A stretch of 64,000 bases of DNA. It comes from Pteria penguin (Eukaryota > Mollusca > Bivalvia > Pterioida > Pteriidae). The notes under the pieces are model-generated. The model did not search any database. It was not told where the DNA came from and was given only the letters and a program-made list of their open reading frames with translations. Below are positions 50,301 to 58,328 of the stretch, piece by piece. Position 1 is the stretch's first letter. The number at the start of each line of letters is the position of its first letter. Made by a program: the position numbers and the translations under genes. The stretch spans positions 7,453,430 through 7,517,429 of the forward strand of contig CM068581.1 of assembly GCA_035048485.1 (NCBI GenBank). The letters are read 5' to 3'.

Positions 50301-53300
50301 GGGCATACAACCTCAATTTTTTACATACCTGATCCCAATTTTACAAGCCTCGGACATTGAGCTTGTGGTTTATTTTCATTACTGATAAAAGTTTAACTTC
50401 ATCTATAAAACCTCACAGTTAACATACAGACAGAGTTTAAATTCATCATATATGAAATAAACTTAACTGAGAAAATTTGCACAACAGTAATTCTCTGTCT
50501 ATTATTTACAAGGTACAGTCAGTAATTTTTTTCTGTATATTGTTTACAAGGTATTTGTAACGAGTAGTTATTGATATTAATATGGCAGAAAGACCACATG
50601 CCACATATGTATTTTCAAGATAATATGTGAGAAATTATTTCACATTGCTCTTCCTTAACTCGATATCAAAATTGTATTTATCCTACAAATGCAAAAATAT
50701 TTCTCAATACATGTATCAGCAATGTGCACTGATGACATCCTTGGATTCACATGACATATTCTACAATAAAGTCTGGGACAAAGGTAATAAAGTCATGATC
50801 CGCCATGGGATCACATGCCAAGTCTGTGTTATTGTTTAAGGTCAGTACTTTGTAAGTGCTGAAAACATGGTCTGCACGGAATAGTGCCGAAAAAAAAACA
50901 GCGAAGGACTTAAAATATCACCCTTGGGTCTCTACCTATTCATACCCGGTATATACATGTATAGGATTAATTTACAATGATCCCAAATTTCATTAAAAAA
51001 TTCCCACTACTTCCCGAGATCATGTACAATGACCTAATTAGGTTTACTCGAAATTGGCATGGGCCCTGGTTAAGCAACCGGTCATATGAGGAACACAGTC
51101 CATTTTGGAGATACAAAAGACGATTGTTTTCTCAAAGCATACATGTATCTGAGTAGAATTCTTTACCTCAAAATTGTAAATCAACATCATTCACCTCTTC
51201 TACATGCCATTTCTGCAATACAAATCCTTTGCTACCATTTTCTTTTACTAGTTATTCCCTTTAACCTCAATAGCAGTATCAAACAAGCCATCTGATTGGA
51301 CAAAGTCTCCTTCGTGCATTCAGAAAAAAGACCTCTAAAAATAACTAGCTATCCTTAGTAATATCACATATCAATTACAAACCTGAATACTAAGCATCTT
51401 TATTGTCGTAATAATGATGCATGATGAAGATTTCAATGTACTTCAAATTCCACTGAAATAGCCAAGTGATGACTAAGGTACATGTAGAAATTGCTGACGC
51501 AACTCTGACCAAAAACAACAAACTATTTGTAGTGATAAAAAATAATCCACAATGCAAACATGTGATTTTGTTAAAAGAGCACATAAATACATTTTGGGGA
51601 AAATGGGCCATATGTAGCATGCAATTTCATTAGTCGGTTGTTTCAAGTTCAATCCTAAATAATGGGGACTCTCGAGCAGAAATTATAAGAGAAAAAGAAA
51701 ATGTGATAGTAGAGTTTACAGAAACCTACCTTCTAAGGAAAAGGAGGACGAGGTGAGTTATAATGTGGGTCAAGGAAATGGAATATTTAAGAAAATCGTA
51801 CATTATAAAAATTTTTTCATGTCATAAATTCTCAGGTGTTCCTTGCGTGTCACTGTCGGACCCAAGACTATGTAGCCCATCAAAAATTAACACATCATCG
51901 GGGTCGTACTAGTCAGACGACAGGGTTGTATGAAAAAGTTTGCCATCTATGACAGATAATGTGTGACTGTGATTCACAATGATGGCTTGCAACAATTAGA
52001 GATCCGAATGTCACCCGACCATCAGATTTTGCCGCTAAAATAAGAGCCGATGAAAAAAATCCGGAAACCGGACACGTAATCAGGTGACAAAATTTCAAAA
52101 TTTCAGCCATTGAAAAGCTTGCTGAATCTTACAAACTGTTTGTCTCAAGAAATCTATAATTTACCAGTTCAAAATAAACTTAAACTGCCCGACTTGACAC
52201 TTTCTTTCACTGTAGCGCCCCCCAAAAAAATCTGATTTTGGTTTCTAGTTTTAGTGTAATGTCTGGAATCTGAGGAAATTTTGTCAAAGCACAGTAATTC
52301 CATTTCCCATAGGGTCCCATGTTAAATTATCAAACTTCCAGCAAGATTTACACAACATCCTACATTTTGGCTATACAGTGGACTCCATTTAATCTGATAT
52401 CGCATTATCTGATATTTCGTTTTATCTGATATCATATTAAAACACCAAACCGTTTCTATGTATTACTGTAATAATTTGTCTTTTTTATCTGATAGTGAAA
52501 GGTTCAAATTTCGGTTTATCTGATAGCAAATTTACCGCTGATATAATATTTCACCCCAAATTTTGCCCACGTTAAGCCCGGATGGTGTTGTGAAACCACC
52601 CAGCTGTGACAACATAGGCATATAACAACATCTACCGCAATACGATGACGACTGAGGAATACTAATTGATTGTTTGTGTACACAACTATTGACATCTCAT
52701 TGAAGTACCTGTACAGGTTTAATTAGTGATCGCTGTAGCGTCATTCGTAATTAATGAAATATGTTGATGACCGAAATTGAGAGTAGATGTACCGTAAATA
52801 CTCGAATTTAATCCAAAATCATGAAATAAACGTCTTACTTGGTGTATAATACGCAGGGAAAAAAATCAAAAAAATAATGTCAATTTCGTAATGAAACAAC
52901 AACACCGCGAGACGCAATCGATATTGCTTAGCACGTGTATACGATTTTGTTTTGATGTTAAGTGATTCGTCTTTTGTGTACCTCCTCAATGAACCTGTCA
53001 TTTCATAGTTGATGTTGTCATTTCAATTTGCATTGCCGTATTTCTATCACAATGAGATCGCGTTACGTATATTATCATCAAAAGCGGCACGGAACGACCA
53101 GCCTTTATTCATCGTGTGATATCAACGCTTTTGTCTCATTCACTTCATTTACGACCAAACTCGCATAGACTTAAAAGTTCTTAACTATCGCTTCCGTACT
53201 AGTAGTTAAACCCTCGTCCCAACCTCCGCTTCAATTTCTTTCGTGTTAGAATGAACGTGCGTGTCCACGTAAATTACGCGAACTGTACTCGGGTATCGGC

Positions 53301-55081
53301 CATGTTGGTGAAGACATATTAAAGAAAGAATGAATGAATCGAGTGTTATAAGCAGACATAGTTCAATTCAAATACAATTCTTAAATTAATCTAACATTCT
53401 TATGATGGTAAGCCACGCTGCCGATGATCATGCCGTTACGGTCAAGTAATTTCACTTGCTGTGTAACTATCAATTAACCAATTAAGGTTAGATCACTATA
53501 TATCATCCGTACGCTTTGTTAATCAGAAATCATTGCTAAATAAACACGGCGCAAGTCTTCTATTGTATTCTTTTTGAAAAGCACTCCTGCTATCGCCTTG
53601 ATCATTTACTACGGGAAGCAGACAGTATACAGACAATAGACATATCTCACACCTCGTAGGTTTGATTGACGGCTTTAGGTACTTTAACACCATGTAAGCG
53701 GTCGTATATCTCTAACTGAAAACGGCCACTATCAAACGTCCATATGAGTAGATGTCTATAACATGTTACACAACATAACGCACCAACTTTCGAAATTTCG
53801 TCTAATCTGATAGCCCGCTTTATCTGATATTTTATTCACGCAAATAGACTATCAGATTAAACGGAATCCACTGTATATAAATTATAATTCATATATCAAA
53901 ATGTTTGTCAGACCCTCCTCTATCAGAATTTTAACAGTCTACCATCGGTTATCCACCTTAATTTCAAGAAAATCATGCTGGATGGGGTCACCCTAAAAAA
54001 TTGGCCAAAATTCAAATGTAAACAACAACCCCTGTTGGGGTCATAAAAATTTAACATTAGCCAAATGAGATTAAAATTCATGATTTTACAGCAGAATCAA
54101 TCTATATTTATAGATTGATCGAATAATTTCATCCTATCACAGCTCATGATACATTAAAATAGTAGTCCTTCTCTCCCTTCATCACATCAGCCAATTACGA
54201 TTCTTGTTAATTACTGTTCTTTGACCATTCGTCTCATTGATTTCAGAGGTCGAGCAATGTACTTTAAACTGAAATATGCTGAGGGGGCGATCCCGGAGAA
54301 AAAAGCAGTTAAACAAGGCACAAAACATAAAATCCAAGATCCCTCTGCAGTGTCCAAAATACGAGACAGAAAGTTGAATAATAAATAACAAGTGGGAAGA
54401 CAATGATGAGTTTTTTTATGGTTGCGTGAGTGAAGAAAATGCATGGGACAAAATACATGTATTCATGTTCTCACCCAGTACTTAACTGACAGAAACTAAT
54501 GTATGAATTAAAAGAAGAAGATTATAGGTGCTTTTGCTTCATTTCGCTTAAAAAAATCTGGTCTGGTAAAACTTGTTGTTGAAAGAGACGGGACAAAATA
54601 GCTCTTCCATTGCAGTCGTAACTAGTTTTTGAAGTTTTTGAAACTCGCCAGATCGAATGTCCTGTGAAAAATATAAACTTTCGCTAAGGCGGGATAATAC
54701 GAATGAGAAGGCCGAAGGAGGGCAGGCTTTGAGAGCGTATTGGCTCCCAAACACAATAAACGTCTGATAACAAAAACAGTATCTTTGAGCGAATTTTTAA
54801 GCTAATCATGATGCCGCTGAACTGTAATTCAACTGAACGTTAATGTTTTATTAACTTTTAAAAATAACGAAAACGGTACCATTTAAAATTGGTGGAATAC
54901 AGTTGGTTTGGATTGAAGTAGGATTGGATAATCCCATTACACCGCACTGTGTGTACAGCCATTCGTTTAGACCAAGTCCTCGAAACGAACTTAAATCCCT
55001 GTCTTCCATTATATTATTTACAGCTTCTTCCCCAACACGTTTATTTTCCTCGATGTGATTGTAACGCTTGACATCTATCAT
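23197..55081 (-). CDS. DDX49: DDX49 (DEAD-box RNA helicase), whole coding span, 12 exons
   Basis: DDX49 (yeast Dbp8) is a nucleolar ATP-dependent RNA helicase of ribosomal RNA processing. The twelve exons total 1452 nt, 483 codons plus TGA, and every junction keeps phase. Motifs in order: Q motif with NPTSIQ (exon 1), motif I AKTGSGKT (residues 75-82), Ia PTRELA (107-112), TPGR (156-159), DEAD (181-184), SAT (212-214), IMIFTS (exon 6), TDVASRGLD (331-339), [10 protein letters not shown] (360-369), then a lysine-rich C-terminus. The number of residues equals human DDX49 as I recall it, but this protein starts about 29 residues earlier and ends earlier. Met25 (ATG at 55009), in the context ATAATGG, is an alternative start better aligned with vertebrates. 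Assignment to DDX49 rather than another DEAD-box protein rests on [19 protein letters not shown] and KREAEIRL-type C-terminal resemblance. Its introns hold seven minisatellites. Confidence 0.95.
23393..24060. mobile_element. Dispersed repeat family A, copy 2 (intron 11)
   Basis: It opens with caacaggcccaaatggacct and atatagctaacatgagt, and includes ctaccaagtttcatcaagat. The right end is not resolved; the extent is approximate. Confidence 0.4.
24824..25300 (+). mobile_element. Dispersed repeat family B, copy (intron 11)
   Basis: It starts aacaagctgtgtttgtgata and contains caaagtccaaaagttg, aaggtcaaaaggttatcaac and atttgaaagagctttattag, all shared with 44706-44975. It ends in gacagacgg words. 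Confidence 0.55.
25301..25500. mobile_element. Fragment of family A
   Basis: ctggatccaccccttgaagg and cttcatccctaccacgtttc match family A interiors. Confidence 0.4.
25636..26445 (+). mobile_element. Dispersed repeat (intron 11), family D
   Basis: It begins near agaaacaagattgtgtgtgtgc and ends cttcaaaggggggg then cataat. It contains two diverged units with aagatgtatctgtat, atatcaattca and gagataatgagcagaaac. No ORF. Confidence 0.4.
26566..27247. repeat. 53-bp minisatellite, about 13 copies (intron 11)
   Basis: The unit includes tatattaggttaccatatct, catcactgtcgtatatgaaa and agctaacctgaca. AGGTTA and CATAT near the left of the unit are mirrored by ATATG and TAACCT at the right, so each unit can fold into a hairpin. 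Confidence 0.95.
27633..27704 (-). CDS. DDX49: DDX49 exon 11
   Basis: Acceptor ctttacag|CGACTT; donor GGAGAG|GTAGGT. It encodes [20 protein letters not shown] then LEGE, comparable to the vertebrate KKEINKRKQLILEG segment. Confidence 0.96.
27775..28755. repeat. 44-bp minisatellite, about 22 copies (intron 10)
   Basis: The unit includes cccataccacacccatcatt, acactggaccttgggcttta and ctat. It starts 70 bp upstream, in transcript terms, of the exon 11 acceptor. Plus-strand ORFs within it are artefacts. Confidence 0.95.
28756..29486. other. Intron 10 spacer, nothing recognised
   Basis: Unique-looking AT-rich sequence between two arrays. Confidence 0.5.
29487..31878. repeat. 73-bp minisatellite, about 33 copies (intron 10)
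   Basis: The unit includes gtgacatggagcaatcaggg, aatcatagatggatcactac, ctctgtccaccaaacattgt and acagtgtcaaact. Variant order repeats at an offset of 511 bp (seven units) between about 30866 and 31377, a higher-order duplication. It ends about 45 bp from the exon 10 donor. Confidence 0.96.
31923..32011 (-). CDS. DDX49: DDX49 exon 10
   Basis: Acceptor ttccacag|AGGC; donor GAAATT|GTAAAT. It encodes [20 protein letters not shown] and ATAKREAEI, matching the DDX49-specific stretch before the basic tail. Confidence 0.93.
32130..33312. repeat. About 140-bp tandem units inside a dispersed element (intron 9)
   Basis: From about 32440 about six units share ctcttcctctcttgataag, tatatccaaatttggtttga, ggtacttgagttatcatc and ttttcatcagctgtgacctt. 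It ends acctggcaggggcataaaaa, an ending resembling family B. Confidence 0.7.
33399..34222. mobile_element. Dispersed repeat family A, copy 3 (intron 9)
   Basis: The left edge is acaagaggccaaaacaagct then tacattgctcacctgat; the right edge is actcacttgagtttttgact then cagatgaactaaaa. No ORF. Confidence 0.6.
34223..35559. other. Intron 9 spacer, no gene
   Basis: AT-rich with short unsupported ORFs. The word atgttaggactgcacccat at about 35388 recurs inverted near 34550, suggesting a pair of inverted repeats about 0.8 kb apart. Confidence 0.4.
35560..36195. repeat. Dispersed element with about four 120-bp internal units (intron 9)
   Basis: Units share aaaactcgatctgtagatca, a ttccagttcaatatgtcaaa-type phrase and gggcaataactcttggaaaa. 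It ends acccctctacttcgtagcag then aggatata. Confidence 0.6.
36548..36622 (-). CDS. DDX49: DDX49 exon 9
   Basis: Acceptor aaacag|GTCGTC; donor GTTA|GTAAGT. It encodes [20 protein letters not shown] and IEAFV, the strand following motif VI. The 180-bp intron to exon 8 is the shortest in the gene. Confidence 0.95.
36803..36900 (-). CDS. DDX49: DDX49 exon 8 (motif VI)
   Basis: Acceptor tatttcag|AGGCC; donor GCAG|GTAATC. It encodes [19 protein letters not shown] and [13 protein letters not shown]; the arginines of motif VI contact ATP in this family. Confidence 0.98.
36904..38500. other. DDX49 intron 7, decayed repeats
   Basis: About 37490-37990 holds diverged units with aggtcaaagtca, aggtcaaaagtcatgatctt and tatgaaagttt. 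No other exon is seen. Confidence 0.45.
38504..38656 (-). CDS. DDX49: DDX49 exon 7 (motif V)
   Basis: Acceptor tggccag|GTATACC restores the phase left by exon 6 (AA|G, Lys). The donor is AGCAG|GTAAGA. It encodes [40 protein letters not shown]. The acceptor and first 15 bases recur throughout the adjoining 40-bp array, and the frame stays open upstream to 38928. Confidence 0.93.
38642..39420 (-). repeat. 40-bp array containing the exon 7 acceptor (intron 6)
   Basis: On the transcript strand each unit reads tatacattttgtggccag followed by gtatacccagatatt. The terminal unit is the real exon 7 junction. About nine units lie in 38642-39004 and four to five more decayed ones in 39233-39420, separated by a SINE. 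All three minus frames are open through much of the array. Confidence 0.95.
39046..39221 (-). mobile_element. tRNA-derived SINE, family I, inserted in the 40-bp array
   Basis: The reverse complement has A-box TGGTGTAGTGGTTAAGCG and B-box GGGTTTGATTCCCG, then ggttggtaacttcctgcttc and gttgaaagcgacgtaaaaca. GGTACACTTGG is present on both sides (39035-39045 and 39222-39232), a clean 11-bp target-site duplication. Confidence 0.9.
39606..41160 (-). repeat. 39-bp minisatellite, about 40 copies (intron 6)
   Basis: The plus-strand unit is gaaatgacatgccctgctac and catccatgactaaaacatt. Because 39 is a multiple of three, the transcript-sense strand reads a 13-residue repeat ([13 protein letters not shown]) open for 234 and 158 codons. 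It sits between exons 6 and 7 and shows no start, signal or conserved domain, so I treat it as non-coding. Confidence 0.95.
41215..41355 (-). CDS. DDX49: DDX49 exon 6 (start of RecA domain 2)
   Basis: Acceptor attacag|GGTAGCC; donor TGCAA|GTATGT. It encodes [27 protein letters not shown] and [10 protein letters not shown]. Confidence 0.96.
41550..42760. mobile_element. Dispersed repeat family A, copy 4 (intron 5)
   Basis: gtactgctcacctcatcacc at the left, repeated agatttatcaaaatccttca-type phrases inside and gacagacagatgccagac at the right resemble the other family A copies. Edges are approximate. Confidence 0.45.
42818..44004. mobile_element. Dispersed repeat family A, copy 5, well preserved (intron 5)
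   Basis: The left edge is aacaagtggcccaagtggac then ctatatcgctcacctgagta; the right edge is tagctcacttgagcctttgg then ctcaggtgagctaaaa. CTCACCTGAG appears inverted at both ends, and a gacggacgg tract precedes the right end. Confidence 0.7.
44211..44389 (-). CDS. DDX49: DDX49 exon 5 (DEAD and SAT motifs)
   Basis: Acceptor cttgttag|ATATTA; donor TCAGA|GTAAGT. It encodes [32 protein letters not shown] and [15 protein letters not shown] coordinates magnesium-ATP; SAT couples hydrolysis to unwinding. Confidence 0.98.
44706..44975 (+). mobile_element. Dispersed repeat family B, about 270 bp (intron 4)
   Basis: It starts aacaagctgtgtttgtgaaa and ends cgatccgagggcataaaaa. The interior matches 24824-25300. 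No ORF. Confidence 0.65.
45490..45611 (-). CDS. DDX49: DDX49 exon 4 (TPGR)
   Basis: Acceptor tttatag|AT ATG; donor TTCTTG|GTAGGT. It encodes [20 protein letters not shown] then GRLADHL and KIKFL. Confidence 0.97.
45930..48697 (-). repeat. 43-bp array derived from the exon 3 donor (intron 3)
   Basis: The plus-strand unit is ccttactaatgtgccttacc and tagtctgccagtaaatactg then tca. On the transcript strand it reads ACTGGCAGACTAG|gtaaggcacattagtaagg, against the real junction ACTGGTGGGCTAG|gtaaggcacattaataagg. About 52 clean units fill 45930-48190; decayed units run from there up to exon 3 itself. Confidence 0.95.
48698..48783 (-). CDS. DDX49: DDX49 exon 3
   Basis: Acceptor tttatag|AGAATT; donor GGGCTAG|GTAAGG. 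It encodes [17 protein letters not shown] to ITGGL. The donor region is the apparent source of the adjoining 43-bp intronic array. Confidence 0.97.
49122..49193. repeat. 18-bp minisatellite, 4 copies (intron 2)
   Basis: tgatatatgactgtattg repeats four times, one copy with a single change. Confidence 0.9.
49253..49376 (-). CDS. DDX49: DDX49 exon 2 (Walker A)
   Basis: Acceptor acag|GT and donor ACAAG|GTACAG. It encodes [20 protein letters not shown], then the first part of PTRELA. The P-loop Lys81 and Thr82 bind ATP phosphates in this family. Confidence 0.97.
49377..51633. other. DDX49 intron 1, proximal part
   Basis: Short ORFs on both strands lack support. There is a good plus-strand pyrimidine tract and cag near 50174, but no open frame follows it. 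No RNA gene is recognised. Confidence 0.4.
51634..51752 (+). CDS. Unidentified nested gene, candidate exon a
   Basis: An in-frame TAG ending in the acceptor atttcattag precedes the exon. It is open for 39 codons plus 2 nt ([20 protein letters not shown], then [17 protein letters not shown]) and ends at a strong donor ACGAG|GTGAGT. It has no in-frame ATG, so it is an internal exon. I do not recognise the family. It lies antisense inside DDX49 intron 1. Confidence 0.5.
52000..52083 (+). CDS. Unidentified nested gene, candidate exon b
   Basis: Acceptor caattag|A (weak pyrimidine tract) and donor ATCAG|GTGACA. It encodes [20 protein letters not shown] then PETGHVIR. Length 84 = 1 + 81 + 2 fits the phase of exons a and c exactly. 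The minus-strand ORF over it (MAEILKFCH...) lacks comparable splice support. Confidence 0.55.
52376..53873. mobile_element. 1.5-kb pogo/mariner-like DNA element, no transposase
   Basis: The left end starts CAGTGGACTCCATTTAATC and the right end is its inverse with two changes over 24 bp. Both are flanked by TA, the target duplicated by the IS630/Tc1/mariner superfamily. TTTATCTGATA words repeat inside each end. No ORF above 60 codons resembles a transposase, so it is non-autonomous. It interrupts the intron between exons b and c of the nested gene. Confidence 0.8.
54247..54388 (+). CDS. Unidentified nested gene, terminal exon c
   Basis: Acceptor tctcattgatttcag|A completes the Arg codon left by exon b, then [20 protein letters not shown] and [26 protein letters not shown] and TAA. 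The lysine-rich, highly biased codon content and exact phase argue for a real conserved protein. I cannot name it. It is 0.5 kb from, and convergent with, DDX49 exon 1. Confidence 0.65.
54880..55081 (-). CDS. DDX49: DDX49 exon 1 (N-terminus, Q motif)
   Basis: It starts at ATG 55081 and carries [19 protein letters not shown] and NPTSIQ. It ends AAT G|GTACCG, splitting a Gly codon. An inner ATG at 55009 has a stronger context. The upstream frame has no stop for at least 30 codons, so the true 5' end is uncertain. Confidence 0.9.
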
Positions 55082-55330
55082 TTCAAATTCACAAAGGAAA
55101 ACATTTTTATGACTATTGCTTGGATTATACTTTCTAAACCGAACACAAAAATAAACAATTTCCGGATCACCGACTACTCAAAATAAAAATGATCTGCTAG
55201 TTCCGTGAAATCTGCTAGTTTATATATAACTGATTGTATGGAAATGATATATCCAACAGCAGTTTGGGTTCATCAAATTTATTCGATCTCTATTCAGACT
55301 ATGGATGTAGAAAAAAACCCTAAGATGATA

Positions 55331-55395
55331 TACAATACAATACAATACAATATTTATTTATTCCCATAAAACAGAGGGCCCTTTCGGGCATATAC
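55331..55395 (-). mobile_element. 3' end of a non-LTR retrotransposon
   Basis: The reverse complement reads GCCCGAAAGGGCCCTCTGTT, TTATGGGAATAAATAAATAT, then (TGTAT)n, a tail style used by L2/CR1-like elements. The body is absent or unrecognisable. Confidence 0.5.
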
Positions 55396-55851
55396 AACAG
55401 CATATAAATTTATGTTCTTTAGACAATTATAAAGACATTAAGGTGTTTGACATGATTATGGTAAATGAATTAATTAGTAGTAATAATGATAATTGTATTT
55501 CACATCACAGGGTGTATTTTAGTAATACATTCATATCAATAATAATACACAGCACAGGAAGTATTTCAATAAGAAATGCACACTGACAGTATAAAAAAGT
55601 GCTTACCATCTTGTATAATGCAACCAAGACTAGTAGTATACCCATATTATACCATAATAATTTGAAGGTGACAATTATAGATAAAGGTTTACGATTAACA
55701 AACTGCAAAAGGCATCAGGAGACGATGCTACAAAGTACACAAGTACTATACCTATGTCAAGTGCAGATTAGTCAGCTGAATGATATGAATTGAAGAAATA
55801 AAGGAATTACCAGACTGCAAGAAACACCAAGAGACGATGCTAGGGGTTTAT
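55396..55851. other. DDX49 upstream flank, no gene seen
   Basis: Two related phrases (aactgcaaaaggcatcagga and gactgcaagaaacaccaaga, each followed by gacgatgcta) about 100 bp apart show a small duplication. No promoter element is identified. Confidence 0.4.
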
Positions 55852-56275
55852 AATATACAAAGATATACAAAGATATAATATACAAAGATATACAAAGATA
55901 TAATATACAAAGATATACAAAGATATACAAAGATATATACAAAGATATAATATACAAAGATATACAAAGATATAATATACAAAGATATACAAAGATATAA
56001 TATACAAAGATATACAAAGATATATACAAAGATATAATATACAAAGATATACAAAGATATAATATACAAAGATATACAAGATATAATATACAAAGATATA
56101 CAAAGATATAATATACAAAGATATACAAAGATATAATATACAAAGATATACAAAGATATATACAAAGATATAATATACAAAGATATACAAAGATATAATA
56201 TACAAAGATATAATATACAAAGATATACAAAGATATAATATAAAAAGATATACAAAGATATATACAAAGATATGT
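55852..56275. repeat. Variable 10/12/15-bp microsatellite-like array
   Basis: Built from aaagatatac, aaagatatatac and aaagatataatatac. Minus-strand ORFs (LCISLYIISLYIF repeats) are artefacts of low complexity. Confidence 0.95.
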
Positions 56276-56379
56276 GTATCTGATGATATAAGAAATAATG
56301 CATTTCTGTATTTAATGTTCTGTTTTTTAATATGGCATCAGCCGATATACAGCTGGTACATGCATCTCTCGGATATGTG

Positions 56380-56955
56380 GCTTTCCCTCAGTTTGCACCT
56401 CCCAAATATATGGTCTGACCTCATGGTCTTGCCTCAGCTTGCGCCTTCGGTGTGTGGTCTCACTTCAATTTACACTTCCCGATTATATGTGGTCTAACCT
56501 CAGCTTGAATCTCTCGGATATGTGGCATTACCTCAGCTTGCACCTCAGTCCCGGACATGTGGTCTTGCCTCAGCTTGCACCTCCCAGATATGTGGCAATA
56601 CCTCATCTTGCACCTGCAAAATATGTGGACTTACCTCATCTTGCACCTCTCAGATATGTAGCATTACCTCATCTTGCACCTGCCAAATATGTGGTCTTAC
56701 CTCAGCTTGCACCTCTCAGATATGTGGCATTACCTCAGCTTGCACCTCCCACATGTGGTCTTACCTCGGCTTGCACCTCCCATATACGGTGGTCTTACCG
56801 GCCTCAGCTTGCACCTCCCAGATATGTGGCATTACCTCAGCTTACACCTTCCAAATATGTAGTCTTAACGCTGCTTGCACCTCCCAAATATGTGGTCTTA
56901 CTCCAGCTTGCACCTCCCAGATATGTGGTTTTACCTCAGCTTGCACCTCCCGATT
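56380..56955. repeat. 33-bp minisatellite, about 17 copies
   Basis: The unit is cttgcacctcccaaatatgt then ggtcttacctcag. The period is a multiple of three, so three plus frames stay open (up to 192 codons). No start context or domain supports translation. Confidence 0.93.
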
Positions 56956-57041
56956 ATGAAGCCCATCAAAAAGCACGGAGAGAGGAAGACTTGCATATTG
57001 CTGTGCCATTGTTCTGATATTGCGTGGGTAGAGACTATTTT

Positions 57042-57104
57042 TTACAAAACTCTTTCAATTTCATCCAAAGCATATGGTGCTTTCGTGTTTCTGGGGACAT
57101 CCAT
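57042..57104 (-). CDS. Possible 20-residue ORF or first exon with strong Kozak
   Basis: GCCGCCATGG surrounds the ATG at 57104 and the peptide MDVPRNTKAPYALDEIERVL follows, with a possible donor TTTT|GTAAAA just before the stop. Nothing confirms it. The same DNA reads SGDIHGG on the plus strand, so coding strand is undecided. Confidence 0.15.
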   Translation of the reverse strand: MDVPRNTKAPYALDEIERVL

Positions 57105-57608
57105 GGCGGCTGTGACAAGCTGAACATGCGACGATTACTCTATTTGTATTTGACTTTCCTCAGAATTACTATATGGAATTTGGTGAATATTAGTAGGATG
57201 ATATGTGCTCAAAGTTTTAATTAGTGGGGCTAAAGAGGTCCAGAAGGGTACTCTATTTTGAGAGGCATTTGTTTGAGATTGGTCGCATATAGAATGCATA
57301 GTCCGATACCAACGTCCGGTATCCAGGAACAACGACGATTTCCGTCCATATCTTTTAGATATTTGAACACAGAAGTCATTCATCTTCGAAGAAATACATT
57401 ATGTACTTTCACATCACCATTATTTACAAGTAAAGAAAACGAATTTATAATGAAATATGTGTAGATTGGGTTTTAGATACATGTATAACATACTTATTGG
57501 TTGATGTTAATTTTGTCGTAAAATCGAAATTGACATAATGACAATATAAAAATCAATATTGATTTCTTGGCATGTAAAAGGCATATGAAGTGACATCCCG
57601 AATATTAC

Positions 57609-57752
57609 TGATAACATCGACATGTTAGAGAGATATCGAGTACTTACAGATTGGGCGTACTGCATTGGAACTAGAATTAATGATAACATCGACACGTTAG
57701 AGAGATATTGAGTACTTACAGATTGGGCGTACTGCATTGGAACTAGAATTAA
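57609..57752. repeat. 72-bp direct duplication
   Basis: Two copies of a unit starting tgataacatcgaca and ending ggaactagaattaa differ at about two positions. Confidence 0.9.
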
Positions 57753-58067
57753 TACTACCTTGTTATGATAATACATTCAGTACAAGTTATAGTAGAGTTT
57801 AGATTAGAATTAAGTTTAGATTGGAGTCAAGTAGAGTTTACGTTTAGAGTTAGTTTTGGCTTCGAGTACAGTTTGATGTTCAGGATAGTTGAAGTTTTCG
57901 CATTAAATTCAGCACAGTTTTACAGTCAGGATTAGTTTTATATTCAGTTTGTTTGAATCTTGTACTTGACTGCCACTGCAACAAAATTATCGCACTAAAA
58001 ATAAACATTGATCAAGAGATAAGGATAACAATTGAACTAGATTATACCCATCCTACCATTTGCTTTG

Positions 58068-58230
58068 AGGGGCAGACTTGATGTAGTGAATAAGGGCCTA
58101 ACTTGAGGCGCCGACGATCCGAGTTCGAGGACTGCGTCATTCTGTTTCAGAAGTTGGTTACCTCTTGCTTCCATATCGCGATAAAGCTGAAAAATTGTTG
58201 AAAGCGACGTAAAACACCAATAAAGTGACC
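58068..58230 (+). mobile_element. tRNA-derived SINE, family I
   Basis: The tRNA-like head includes gatgtagtgaataagggcct and gatccgagttcgagga. The body holds ggttacctcttgcttccata, tcgcgataaagctgaaaaat and tgttgaaagcgacgtaaaac, then accaataaag. Confidence 0.85.
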
Positions 58231-58328
58231 TTTTATTGTGATGTACCAGTAGATTTGTTTCCAATGAACGCCTATTGTTTCAACATTCTGAATACGACAT
58301 CAAAGTCCCACATACATACGCAAAAAGC

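Noticed and set aside
51913..52110. Minus-strand [16 protein letters not shown]
   Set aside because: It overlaps the plus-strand exon b, which has an acceptor, a donor and phase agreement with two other exons; the minus ORF has none.
55772..56303. Three overlapping 126-152-codon minus ORFs (YIFVYLCI)
   Set aside because: Low-complexity translation of an aaagatatac-type array.
56439..57017. 192-codon plus ORF (LAPPRYVALPQ)
   Set aside because: 33-bp period minisatellite open in all three plus frames; no conserved domain.
57024..57224. Metallophosphatase exon on the plus strand (SGDIHGG)
   Set aside because: The motif resembles GDxHG, but no neighbouring phosphoesterase motifs, splice sites or open frame support it.
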